From: Polyangium sp. y55x31
GTDB taxonomy: Bacteria; Myxococcota_A; Polyangia; Polyangiales; Polyangiaceae
NCBI RefSeq assembly: GCF_029946505.1
Contig: NZ_JARZHG010000019.1
Span: 124,001-188,000, forward strand
DNA: 64,000 bases
Reading direction: 5' to 3'
Shown here: positions 7,963-16,354 of the stretch, one piece after another
Position numbering within the stretch: position 1 is the first letter of the stretch
Layout of the letters: each line of letters opens with the position of its first letter
Notes under the pieces: model-generated
Told to the model about the DNA's origin: nothing
The model's database searches: none
Seen by the model: the letters and a program-made list of their open reading frames with translations, nothing else
Position numbers and translations under genes: made by a program

Positions 7963-9537
7963 ATGCGAGACGGCCGCGCTGCGCTTCGAGGTGCTCTGTT
8001 CATCGCGCTCGCGCTCGTTGCAGGTTGCAGCAAGCGCGAACCCGCGCGGGAAGAGCGTCCCGCGGCCGTGACGACGCCGCCTCATTCCCTTCCGGGCCCG
8101 TGGGCCGATCTCACCCCCGACCGTGCGTTCGTCCGGGCACGCGCCGAGGGCAAACTCGTGTTTCTGTACTGGGGCGCGGCGTGGTGCCCGCCGTGCAACG
8201 ATCTGAAGTCGGAGGTGTTTTCGAAGCCGCGTTTCGCCGAGATGATGCGTGATTTCGTGCCTGTCCACCTCGACGGCGACATGGAGGACGCGCAACGCGC
8301 GGGCGAGGCGCTCTCCGTGTCGAGTTATCCGACGATCCTGGTCCTCGGACCCGATCGCGACGAGCTCTTGCGCTTGAACGGCAGCGTCGACATCGACGAG
8401 CTCGATCGCGCGCTCGGCGCGGTGCGCGGCAAGGCGCAGAGCTTCCGGGCGGCGGCCGCGCGCCTCGACGAGGGCAAGCCGAGCGCGGAGGATTGCAGCA
8501 CGCTCGCCCACGCGGCGTGGGAGCTCCTGCCCGAGGAGACGTGGAGCCGGACGCGAATCCTCACGACGTTGCGCAAGGCGATCGATGTTTGTCCTTCCAG
8601 CATGAACCGCGAGCGCGCCCTGCTCGCGGGCACGCTGCTCGGCCTCGCCTCGTCGTATCGACGGGATCCGACGCTCGCCGAGGCAATACGCGCCGTCGAG
8701 GCGAGCGCTCCTTCGTACCTCGATCTCATTTTCTCGAACGCCGAGACCACGTGGGCCGCGCGCGCGCTCGTCAATCACAGGGCCGAAGCCCTCGCGGCTT
8801 GGCTCGCCGCGGACCCCAAGGACGCGGCTTACCTCTCGTGGAAAGCGAAATGGCTCGCGGCGGCGTCTTCGCTCCGGGCTCGCGAGGGCGCATCCGTCGA
8901 CATCCGGCTCGCGGCCGTGGGGCCCTCGATCGATTTCTTCCGGCACGAAAACCCCGGTGGCGCCGTGCCCGAGTCGCTCCGGGCCGACGTCCTCGCCGCC
9001 GCCCTGCGCGCCGATCGCGAGGCGAAGACGTCCGGGGAGCGATATTCGGTGATCTCGACGGCGTCGTACCTCCTCAGGCGCGTGGGCGCGCACGACGAAG
9101 CCCGGAACATGCTGAAGGCGGAGGCCGAGCGGTCGGACACGCCGCATTACTGGTACTCGATGCTCTCGGCGCTCGAAAAGGAGCTCGGGCGTATCGAGGA
9201 GGCGCGGGCCTATTCGCAAAAAGCCTGCGAGGGCGCGGGCGGGCGCGCGACGCGGCTCCAGTGGATCACGAACGACATCCTGTTCCACGCCGAGCTCGAA
9301 GGCCCGCCGCCGCGCGCCTACCTCCTCGCCCAGGCCGAGGCGTTTTACGAGCTCGCGTTCTCGCTCCCGGACGGGTTTCAGGGGCGAAACCGGACACGCG
9401 CCGAGCAAGTGAAATCCGCGCTCGCCGCGCTGAAGGACGACCCTGAATTCGCGAAGCTCGTGTCGCGTCTCCGCGATCGGTGCGCGTCGCTCCCAGGGGA
9501 CGGCGCCGAGCGCTGCCGGGTTTGCCTGCCGCGCTGA
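7963..9537 (+). CDS. Thioredoxin-fold lipoprotein with long helical C-terminus
   Basis: 524-aa lipoprotein. The signal peptide ends in VAGC (lipidated Cys22). The thioredoxin fold spans ~45-150 with active site WCPPC (Cys75, Cys78) and cis-proline in SSYPT (~123), so it is a plausible periplasmic disulfide reductase or isomerase of the DsbD-gamma/thioredoxin_7 kind. The remaining ~370 residues are helical, rich in Ala/Arg and TPR-like in spacing, but without a clear consensus. It stands alone on the plus strand. The CPPC (rather than CGPC) centre hints at an unusual redox potential, as an inference only. Confidence 0.82.
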   Translation: MRDGRAALRGALFIALALVAGCSKREPAREERPAAVTTPPHSLPGPWADLTPDRAFVRARAEGKLVFLYWGAAWCPPCNDLKSEVFSKPRFAEMMRDFVPVHLDGDMEDAQRAGEALSVSSYPTILVLGPDRDELLRLNGSVDIDELDRALGAVRGKAQSFRAAAARLDEGKPSAEDCSTLAHAAWELLPEETWSRTRILTTLRKAIDVCPSSMNRERALLAGTLLGLASSYRRDPTLAEAIRAVEASAPSYLDLIFSNAETTWAARALVNHRAEALAAWLAADPKDAAYLSWKAKWLAAASSLRAREGASVDIRLAAVGPSIDFFRHENPGGAVPESLRADVLAAALRADREAKTSGERYSVISTASYLLRRVGAHDEARNMLKAEAERSDTPHYWYSMLSALEKELGRIEEARAYSQKACEGAGGRATRLQWITNDILFHAELEGPPPRAYLLAQAEAFYELAFSLPDGFQGRNRTRAEQVKSALAALKDDPEFAKLVSRLRDRCASLPGDGAERCRVCLPR

Positions 9538-9555
9538 CGCCCTCGTCGGAAGAAC

Positions 9556-10707
9556 CTACTGAATGACGATCTGAAGGCCGTACGGGCTCGGGTTCGCGGC
9601 GAGGGAGCCGCCGCGCATGCGCACGAAATACGTGCCCGCCGCGAGGTTCATCGCGAGCGCCGATCCGCAGTTGCCGACGATGTCGTCGCCCGTGGCGAGC
9701 ACGGTCGTCCCGTCGGGCGCGAGGATGTCGACGATCGTGTCGAGTGTCTTCGCGGCGCAGGCATTCGTGCCTTGATCGGTCGTGGTCGCCGTGAGGCTCG
9801 CCGCCGGCGCGTCGAGGACCACGGACACCACGTCGACGTCCCCGAGCGGCGTGAGCACGCCGTTCCACGGCTCCGAAAAGGCGTTGGCCGCCCCCGGGGT
9901 GTCGTTGGGCTCGGTCTCCGTGATTTCGATCGTGCAGGTCGGGCTGCACCCGTCGCCCGCCGCCGTATTGCCGTCGTCGCAAGCCTCGGCGGGCGTCTTC
10001 TGCCCGTCGCCGCAGACATCGACGACCTGGTCGATGCGCAATCGATACAAGAACGTGGGGCTCGACGCGGCGGGCGAGGCCACGACACGCGCGAAATAGG
10101 ACCCGGGCGCGAGGCTCGGCAGGACGGCGCGCGAGCACGCTCCTTCCCCGGCGTCGTCGTCGCTCGCGAGGACCGTCGTCCCGTCCGCCTCGCGGACCTC
10201 GAGGATCGTGTCGATCGCGCCCGTGGCGCAACCACCGTCGCCGACGTCGAGGATACGCGCGATCACGCTCGTATTCGCGGCGGCGACCGTGAAGGAGACG
10301 AAATCGACGTCGCCCTCGGGGCTCATCTTCGCAGGAAAGGGGTCCTTGTAAGGGGTCGCCTGGGCTGACGTGTCGTTCGGCTCGATTTCACCGAGCTCCA
10401 CGGTGCATTGCGACGAGCAACCGTCGCCGGCGTCGGTGTTTCCGTCGTCGCACTCCTCGCCGGGATCGAGCGCGTCATCGCCACAGACGGGCGCGGGTTT
10501 GCCACCGGCGCCGCCTTGTCCACCGGCGCCGCCCTGCCCGCCGAGGCCGCCTTCGCCGCCTTGACCGCCTTCTCCACCCGCGCCCCCCGGCCCCGCGCCG
10601 GACGAGCTGCTCGATGCCGTATTGCTGCGCGGCGGGAGGCCCGCGCCCTCGCTGCAGGCAGCGAGGGCCGTCCCGACGAGACCAAGCACGAGGATCGTTC
10701 GTTTCAT
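9556..10707 (-). CDS. DUF4215/PPC repeat lipoprotein
   Basis: 383-aa surface lipoprotein. LAAC places the lipid on Cys18, followed by a ~35-residue Gly-rich linker with GGQGG/GGEGG runs. Two units follow, each made of a DUF4215 cysteine motif (CDDGNT..GDGCS..C, the myxobacterial Cys-rich repeat) and a pre-peptidase C-terminal-type beta-sandwich (EIEPNDT...GDVDFVSF and ETEPNDT...GDVDVVSV). The ATG overlaps the stop of the large cysteine-rich gene upstream (ATGA), so the two are coupled. It is probably a cell-surface adhesin or scaffold; no catalytic residues are seen. Confidence 0.85.
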   Translation of the reverse strand: MKRTILVLGLVGTALAACSEGAGLPPRSNTASSSSSGAGPGGAGGEGGQGGEGGLGGQGGAGGQGGAGGKPAPVCGDDALDPGEECDDGNTDAGDGCSSQCTVELGEIEPNDTSAQATPYKDPFPAKMSPEGDVDFVSFTVAAANTSVIARILDVGDGGCATGAIDTILEVREADGTTVLASDDDAGEGACSRAVLPSLAPGSYFARVVASPAASSPTFLYRLRIDQVVDVCGDGQKTPAEACDDGNTAAGDGCSPTCTIEITETEPNDTPGAANAFSEPWNGVLTPLGDVDVVSVVLDAPAASLTATTTDQGTNACAAKTLDTIVDILAPDGTTVLATGDDIVGNCGSALAMNLAAGTYFVRMRGGSLAANPSPYGLQIVIQ

Positions 10708-13700
10708 TCGGATTCCGGGCAGGAGTAGCTGAGGTCCCAGCTCTTCACGATGGCCGCCGCGCTCTTGTTCGTCGCGGGGTTCAAGGTGATCGAGAGCTCG
10801 AGGTGGCTCTGCCGGGCGTCACCCGCGCCCAGTTTGTCGTAGAGGGAGATCGGGCACGGCGCCGGACCGCCCATCGGGCAAACCTGCGTGTCGGGCGAGG
10901 CCTTCGCGGTCGCGAGGGGCTTGTACGTCGCGCCGGCGAGGCCCGCCAGCGTGGTCGCCGTGCGCGCCTTCCAGACGACGTTCGTATCGGCGGCCGTGAG
11001 CGTATCGTACGCGAGGAAGCCCCATTGCACCGTGGTTCCCTGCGGACAAACCGCCTCGTATTTGTACGTGAACGTCGCGGGATCGTACCCGCCGGGGCAG
11101 CCGAGATCGACGGAGAGCTTGGCGCCTGCGTCGTTCAAGACCGTCTGGCAGGTCGAGGGGCAAAGCTTGAGCTGGGCCGGATTCGCCGGGTCGTCGTAAT
11201 ACCAGCCCGACCCGCACGCCGCCCCGGAGGCCACGTTGCCGAGGACCACCGGCGCGCCCGAGGTCGGCGTGAAGGTGACCTTCGCGGCGCTCGGATCGTA
11301 AACGCCGCCGCTCGGGACCACGAAATCGCAGGAGAGCGTATCCCCCTTGATCTGGATCAGCGCCGAGAGCAGCTCGTTCTCGACGTTGCCGCCGGGCGCA
11401 ACGAAAAAGCCCTTTTTCGTGCCGCCCTTCGTCGCGATCTGGTTCATGAACGCCTGGTTCGCGCCCTGGATGCCGATCGCGTACGTCTTGATGCCCTTCG
11501 TCGAGAACGCATTGCCCGCGATGTCGGAGATGTCCGCCTCGTTCTCGTTGCAGCCGACGGGATCGCCGTCGGTCGCGAAGACGACGATGGCGTCCTCGTT
11601 CGGGTTCGCGTTCTTGTAATTGATGGCCCATTGCGTCGCGCCCGAGAGCGCGGGGTACATGGGCGTGTTGCCGTTCGGCGATTTCGCGTTCAGGGCGTCG
11701 ACGAGCTTCTTTTCCTGAGCATCGGCCGGCGCCGATTGGAGCGTCAGGATGCCGACGTCGACGAGCGGCGACCGGCAGGCCGTGGCGCTGCAGAGCGAAT
11801 CGTTGCAGCCCGAGACCGGCGCGTTGTCGGGCCAGAACCGGAGCGCGACGCCGAGGCCGGCTGAGCCGGGATCCTGGAAGAATTTCTTGAGCGCCTTCAC
11901 GGTCGCCGACCAGCGCGTCTCGCCGCCGCCGATGTCCGTGGTCATCGAGCCCGAGCGGTCGAGCGCGACGAACATGTTCACGCGCTTGACCGTCGCGGTC
12001 GTCGTATTCGAGCAGCTCGGCGCGCCGCAGGCGACGTTCGGCGCGAACGACGCCCAGTTGTCGAGGCACTGGCATTCGGCGAGCTGCGTGTAGCCGCCGT
12101 AGCTCGGCGGGTTCACCATGATCTCGCGCTTCGCCGAGCCGAGGCCGCAGCTCGCGGCCGGGACGTTGATGCATTTGCCGGGCGGGATGGCGCTCGGCGT
12201 CGTGCAGCTCCCGATGCCGGAGAGCGCCTGGTTCGGGGTGCATTTTCCGAACTGGCCGGAGCCCGCCGCGTAATGGATGAGCTTCACGCCCGCCGGGACC
12301 GTGGCGTTTCCGTGATTGCACACCGGCACCGACCCGCTGCAGGGGACGCCGATCGAAAGGTCGTAGCCGGCGCACTCCGGATCGGTTTGTCCGGGGAGCC
12401 ATGGCACGCAGTCGCCCTTGACCGGGCAGCCCTGCCCGCACAGCGTCTTCACGCGGTCGACGCAGAGGTTCGTCCAGGCGACGTTGCAACAATCGGGCAG
12501 CTCCTGGCAGATCGTGGCGACGCACGAGTCGCACGCCGGATTGAGCTTCTCGCCCGAGTCGCACTTGTTGTGCGAGCAAGGCGGATCCTGGTAGCACTTC
12601 GCGCCGCAGACGCTGTCGACCATGCCCACGCAGGCGGAGTCCCACGCGAACGGCCCGCACGATTTGCCGCAGACGCTGCCGACCTTGTTCACGCACTCCG
12701 CGGTCCAGCTCGCCGGATCGCAGGATTTGCCGCACAAGGCGGGGACCTTGTCGACGCACCGCTGCGTCCAGCCCGCGGTGCACGAGTTGCCGCAGACGGT
12801 CGTGACCTTGTCCACGCAGGACGACGTCCATTTCGGCGAAGGGCACTTGTCGTTCTGCTGGCAGACCGAGGCGACGAGGTTCACGCAGGACGACGTCCAG
12901 CTCCCGCTGCAGCAGCTCGGCTGCGCGGCGCACACCGCGGCGACGCACGGATCACAGGCTGCCGCGAGCTTCGAGCCCGTGGAGCAATAGTCGTGCGCGC
13001 AGGCGACCGTGCCGGGCGTGAAATCGCAGCACTTCGGCTCGGCGGCGCAAATCTCGGCCACGCACGAATGGCACCCCGGGACGAGCGGGTTGCCCGTCGA
13101 GCAATACCCGTGCGAGCACGTGCCGGTCGTGCCCAGGTTGCAGCATTTCGGATCGTCGGCGCAGACGGCCGTCGCGCACGGATCACAGTTGGTCGTGAGC
13201 GAGCCGCCCGTCTTGCAATAGTCGTGGCCGCAGGAGCCCCACGACGGCAGGCCACAGCACTTCGGATCGGCGCCGCAGATCGCGGTGACGCACGGATCGC
13301 AGCCGTCCGTGAGCTTCGCGCCGACCTCGCAGTAATCGTGCGCGCACGTCCCGCCGTACGTCGTCTCGCAGCACGTCGGGTCGATGGCGCAGATCTCGTC
13401 CACGCAAGGGTCGCAGCCATACCCGAGCGGGTCGCCGACGGCGCATTTGTTGTGGTTGCACGTGCCGAACACCGGCGCCGAGCAGTATTGATTGAACTGG
13501 CAGTCCACGCCCTCGTCGCAAGGCTGGCCCACGCCCTGCGCGACGAGGTCCGCCGGATAATTGCCGAGATCACCCGTCTGCCACGAAAAAATGGGCGTCT
13601 GCGCGAACGGCTTCAGACCCCCGGGCGGATCCTCGTCGAAGACCTGGCAAGAAGGATCACAAGGGTTGTTCGCGCAATTCGCGAGGACATTGCTGCCCGG

Positions 13701-14090
13701 AGGGGCGGGCTTTTCGCTGGAGGCGCCGCCCGGGGCGAAGGAAGCCTTGTCCTCCTGACACGGACCCCACTTGCCATTGCTGCAGACGTGGACGCCCTTG
13801 AAGCACGACTTCACGCCGTTGTGCTCGCCGAGCTCGACCGTACACGTCTTCTTCTGGCCCTCCTGGCAAAGCGCCGGCGCGCCGCCCGAGCCGCCGTCGC
13901 CCCCGGTTCCGCCTTCGCCCCCCGTGCCCCCCGCGCCATTGTCGCCGCCCACCGACGCGTCCGAGCCCCGCGGCGGCAGATCGTCAGCCCCCTGGCTGCA
14001 GGCCAGGAGCAGAATGAAAAAAGGCACCACGAAAAGGGGGAGTAACCCCCGGAATGACGGGGTTCTCGCCGGTCCGGAACCATAAGCCAT
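10704..14090 (-). CDS. Large cysteine-repeat lipoprotein with VWA domain
   Basis: 1128-aa exported lipoprotein. The start at 14090 is set by a GGAGG 9 bases upstream. The signal peptide ends LLLAC (Cys ~31), then a Gly-rich linker. From ~225 to 430 there are about six cysteine repeats of ~38 residues (C.HDYC..G..L...CDPCV..IC..DP.CC), then shorter repeats of the W.S.CV.KV..VCG type to ~560. A von Willebrand A domain begins near 700 with the MIDAS motif DRSGS and runs ~180 residues. The C-terminal ~200 residues are a beta-rich region. The downstream DUF4215 lipoprotein is coupled by ATGA. Likely a calcium- or metal-dependent surface adhesion protein. Confidence 0.83.
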   Translation of the reverse strand: MAYGSGPARTPSFRGLLPLFVVPFFILLLACSQGADDLPPRGSDASVGGDNGAGGTGGEGGTGGDGGSGGAPALCQEGQKKTCTVELGEHNGVKSCFKGVHVCSNGKWGPCQEDKASFAPGGASSEKPAPPGSNVLANCANNPCDPSCQVFDEDPPGGLKPFAQTPIFSWQTGDLGNYPADLVAQGVGQPCDEGVDCQFNQYCSAPVFGTCNHNKCAVGDPLGYGCDPCVDEICAIDPTCCETTYGGTCAHDYCEVGAKLTDGCDPCVTAICGADPKCCGLPSWGSCGHDYCKTGGSLTTNCDPCATAVCADDPKCCNLGTTGTCSHGYCSTGNPLVPGCHSCVAEICAAEPKCCDFTPGTVACAHDYCSTGSKLAAACDPCVAAVCAAQPSCCSGSWTSSCVNLVASVCQQNDKCPSPKWTSSCVDKVTTVCGNSCTAGWTQRCVDKVPALCGKSCDPASWTAECVNKVGSVCGKSCGPFAWDSACVGMVDSVCGAKCYQDPPCSHNKCDSGEKLNPACDSCVATICQELPDCCNVAWTNLCVDRVKTLCGQGCPVKGDCVPWLPGQTDPECAGYDLSIGVPCSGSVPVCNHGNATVPAGVKLIHYAAGSGQFGKCTPNQALSGIGSCTTPSAIPPGKCINVPAASCGLGSAKREIMVNPPSYGGYTQLAECQCLDNWASFAPNVACGAPSCSNTTTATVKRVNMFVALDRSGSMTTDIGGGETRWSATVKALKKFFQDPGSAGLGVALRFWPDNAPVSGCNDSLCSATACRSPLVDVGILTLQSAPADAQEKKLVDALNAKSPNGNTPMYPALSGATQWAINYKNANPNEDAIVVFATDGDPVGCNENEADISDIAGNAFSTKGIKTYAIGIQGANQAFMNQIATKGGTKKGFFVAPGGNVENELLSALIQIKGDTLSCDFVVPSGGVYDPSAAKVTFTPTSGAPVVLGNVASGAACGSGWYYDDPANPAQLKLCPSTCQTVLNDAGAKLSVDLGCPGGYDPATFTYKYEAVCPQGTTVQWGFLAYDTLTAADTNVVWKARTATTLAGLAGATYKPLATAKASPDTQVCPMGGPAPCPISLYDKLGAGDARQSHLELSITLNPATNKSAAAIVKSWDLSYSCPESE

Positions 14091-14215
14091 GACTGAGCGC
14101 CTCCAGTGCCAACCTTCCATGATGCATGAAGGCTGTCTGGGATCAAGGCGTTTTGGTCACTGGATTTACCGGGCCCGGTTTTTGGCATTACCAGCGCGTC
14201 GCGTCGCGCGGGCCC

Positions 14216-15082
14216 TCACGCGCCGAGCATCGCCGCGAGCGCGGGCAAAAGCTCGCCGAGGCGTGCGTCCACACGCACGGCCGCGTGTTCGTCGCCGCGC
14301 GTCGAACCGAGGTTCACGATGGCCACGGGCACGCCCCGCTCGCTCGCGCGACGCACGAATCGATAGCCGGAGTACACCGTGAGCGACGAGCCCACGACGA
14401 GCAGCGCCTCGGCCTCGTCGAAGAGCGCCCACGCGGCCTCGGTGACGCGCGGCGGCACGTTCTCGCCGAAAAAGACGACGTCGGGCTTGAGCGTGCCGCC
14501 GCAGCCCAGACAAACCGGGACGTGGAAATCGGCGAAGGCGTCGTGATCGAGGTCGGCGTCGCCGTCGGGCGCGAGGGCCGTGCCCCACCGATAGAACGAA
14601 GGGTTCTCCGCAATCAGGCGCTCCTGCAAAGCGGCGCGCGGCTCGATCACGCCGCAGCCGAGGCAACGAACGCGGGCGAGCGCGCCGTGCAGCTCGACCA
14701 CGCGTTCGCTGCCCGCGGCCTGGTGCAGTCCGTCGACGTTTTGCGTGATCGTGCCCGCGAGCCGGCCCGCCCGTTCGAGCGCGGCGAGCGCGACGTGCGC
14801 CGGGTTCGGCCGGGCCGCCGCGATCCGCGGCCAGCCGTTCATGCTGCGCGCCCAGTAGCGCGCCCGCGAGGCAGGCTCGTGCAGGAACTGGCGGGCTTGC
14901 ATGGGATTGCGGGCGCGGCGTGCGGTCTCGGGGCCTCGATAATCGGGGATGCCCGACTCCGTGCTCATGCCCGCGCCGGCGAGCGCGACGATACGGCGGC
15001 CGTCGAGCAGACGAGCGAGGCTCGACGCGGAGGCGAGGTCGTTCGCTTCGGGGCTGGAAGACGCGGAGAGCGACGAGGTCAC
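14216..15082 (-). CDS. Sir2-family NAD-dependent protein deacylase
   Basis: Sirtuin, ~288 aa from the GTG at 15082. All family marks are present: [15 protein letters not shown] for NAD at ~36-50, TQNVDGLH, the catalytic His in ELHGAL, zinc cysteines CLGC and CLGC about 55 residues apart, then [12 protein letters not shown] and the [11 protein letters not shown] region. The [10 protein letters not shown] form and the [12 protein letters not shown] segment resemble the SIRT4-like (class II) branch. It is divergent from clpS; a longer start would run into clpS and is less likely. Probable substrates are acyl-lysines of cytoplasmic enzymes. Confidence 0.9.
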   Translation of the reverse strand: MTSSLSASSSPEANDLASASSLARLLDGRRIVALAGAGMSTESGIPDYRGPETARRARNPMQARQFLHEPASRARYWARSMNGWPRIAAARPNPAHVALAALERAGRLAGTITQNVDGLHQAAGSERVVELHGALARVRCLGCGVIEPRAALQERLIAENPSFYRWGTALAPDGDADLDHDAFADFHVPVCLGCGGTLKPDVVFFGENVPPRVTEAAWALFDEAEALLVVGSSLTVYSGYRFVRRASERGVPVAIVNLGSTRGDEHAAVRVDARLGELLPALAAMLGA

Positions 15083-15152
15083 GCCCGAGCGTAGCGCACG
15101 CAGTCCAGCGAGGCTTGTGGAGGGCGGGCGCGCGGATAAGATCCTCGCTCGC

Positions 15153-15485
15153 ATGGCGAACGACCCGAAGCGAAGGCGCGACGATACGGATTCCGACCTC
15201 GCCGTGGAGCAAAAGCGCAAGGTCGAAAAGGCGAAGCGCTGGCAGGTCGTCTTCCACAACGACAACTACACGACGAAATGGTTCGTGGTCGACGTGCTCG
15301 TCCGCTTCTTCCACATGGATGAGACGTCGGCGCTGAGCTTCATGCTCGTCGTGCACACCACGGGCCGCGGCGTGGCCGGCGTCTACACGAAGGACGTCGC
15401 CGAGACGAAGGCGAAGCTCGTGCAGGAGCACGCGCGCGAGTACGGGATGCCGCTGCGGCTCACGGTCGAGCCCGACGACGAATGA
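15153..15485 (+). CDS. clpS: ATP-dependent Clp protease adaptor ClpS
   Basis: 110-aa adaptor that delivers N-degron substrates to ClpA. The core reads [16 protein letters not shown] at ~34-49, then [18 protein letters not shown], matching the ClpS fold. The pocket His (~68) and Asn-Asp pair (36-37) are present. At the place of the usual gating Met (the M of NDDYTPM in E. coli) there is Lys42, and the following pocket Asp is Asn38. The N-terminal ~25 residues are charged and flexible, as usual. No clpA lies nearby. It is divergent from the sirtuin gene and convergent with the hydrolase at 15495. Confidence 0.92.
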   Translation: MANDPKRRRDDTDSDLAVEQKRKVEKAKRWQVVFHNDNYTTKWFVVDVLVRFFHMDETSALSFMLVVHTTGRGVAGVYTKDVAETKAKLVQEHAREYGMPLRLTVEPDDE

Positions 15486-15494
15486 AGGGCGCGC

Positions 15495-16343
15495 TCAGGG
15501 AGCGTCGTCGCGTTTTCCGGCCAAGAACGGGATGGCCTCGGCTTCGACCTCGTCGAAGAGCCAGAGATCGTTGTGGTGCGCGCCCGCGATGGGCATGAAC
15601 CGGCCGCGCGGGAGGCGCGCGGCGAGCGTCTTGCCGTGATCCACGGGGATGAGCTCGTCGTCGGTGCCGTGCACGACGAGGACGGGCACGTTCACGTTCG
15701 AGGCCCGCGCGGCGGAGTCGAATCGGTGCTGCAAGAGGAGCCGCACCGGCAAGAACGGGAAGATGCGCGCGCCCACGTCGGGCAGTGACGTGAAGGGGCA
15801 GAGGAGCAGGACGCGCACGCCATGGCCTCGCGCGGCCATCTCCGTCGCCACGCCCGTGCCGAGTGATTGTCCCGCGAGCACGAGGTCGGTCCGCAGGATG
15901 CCCCGGTGCTCGACGAGGTGCCCGATCCCGCGCTCGGCCGCATCGAAGATCGCTCGTTCGCTCGGCTCGCCGAGCCCGCGCGCGAGCCCGTAGCCGGGAT
16001 ACTCGATCGCCGCGAACCCCGCGCCGGCGCGGGCAAAGAGATCCGCGAGCCATGCGCTGTCGGCGATCTGCTCGCCGTTTCCGTGGAAATACACGACCAC
16101 GGGCCCACGCGCCGGGGGCGGCCGGAACAACATGGGCGTGCCGCCGTCGATCCGTATGAGCTCAAAATTTCCGGCGGGCGTGCGTCCGACCGTGGGCGCG
16201 GGGAAGACGATGCGGCTCTGGGACGCGTAGACGAACCAGCAGACGAGGAGGTACACGACGACGATCGCCCCGAGGACGACGGCCATCACGCGACGCGCCC
16301 GGTGTTTTCTGGCTGGACGAGCGACATCGGTCCCCTCGGCCAC
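15495..16343 (-). CDS. Membrane-anchored alpha/beta hydrolase (Bem46/ABHD-like)
   Basis: 282 aa. One N-terminal membrane segment (~20-40, VLGAIVVVYLLVCWFVYAS) follows a basic tail, then a hydrolase domain with oxyanion region YFHGNGE, nucleophile GQSLG (Ser ~155), HGTDDELI with the acidic residue, and HHNDL for the catalytic His. This matches the Bem46/ABHD13-type serine hydrolases. It begins only 11 bases after the PAAR-like gene, so it is probably the last gene of the vgrG operon. It may be a type VI cargo enzyme or simply a co-transcribed envelope hydrolase; the N-terminal anchor is unusual for cargo. Confidence 0.82.
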   Translation of the reverse strand: MAEGTDVARPARKHRARRVMAVVLGAIVVVYLLVCWFVYASQSRIVFPAPTVGRTPAGNFELIRIDGGTPMLFRPPPARGPVVVYFHGNGEQIADSAWLADLFARAGAGFAAIEYPGYGLARGLGEPSERAIFDAAERGIGHLVEHRGILRTDLVLAGQSLGTGVATEMAARGHGVRVLLLCPFTSLPDVGARIFPFLPVRLLLQHRFDSAARASNVNVPVLVVHGTDDELIPVDHGKTLAARLPRGRFMPIAGAHHNDLWLFDEVEAEAIPFLAGKRDDAP

Positions 16344-16354
16344 GGAAGGCGCGC

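Noticed and set aside
10500-10600. Gly-rich coding stretch as a DNA repeat or GC hairpin array
   Set aside because: It is the low-complexity linker after the lipobox, typical of myxobacterial lipoproteins.
14160-14185. CCGGGCCCGG followed by T-run as a terminator
   Set aside because: The palindrome has no loop, and the T-run is on the plus strand, while both neighbouring genes are on the minus strand.
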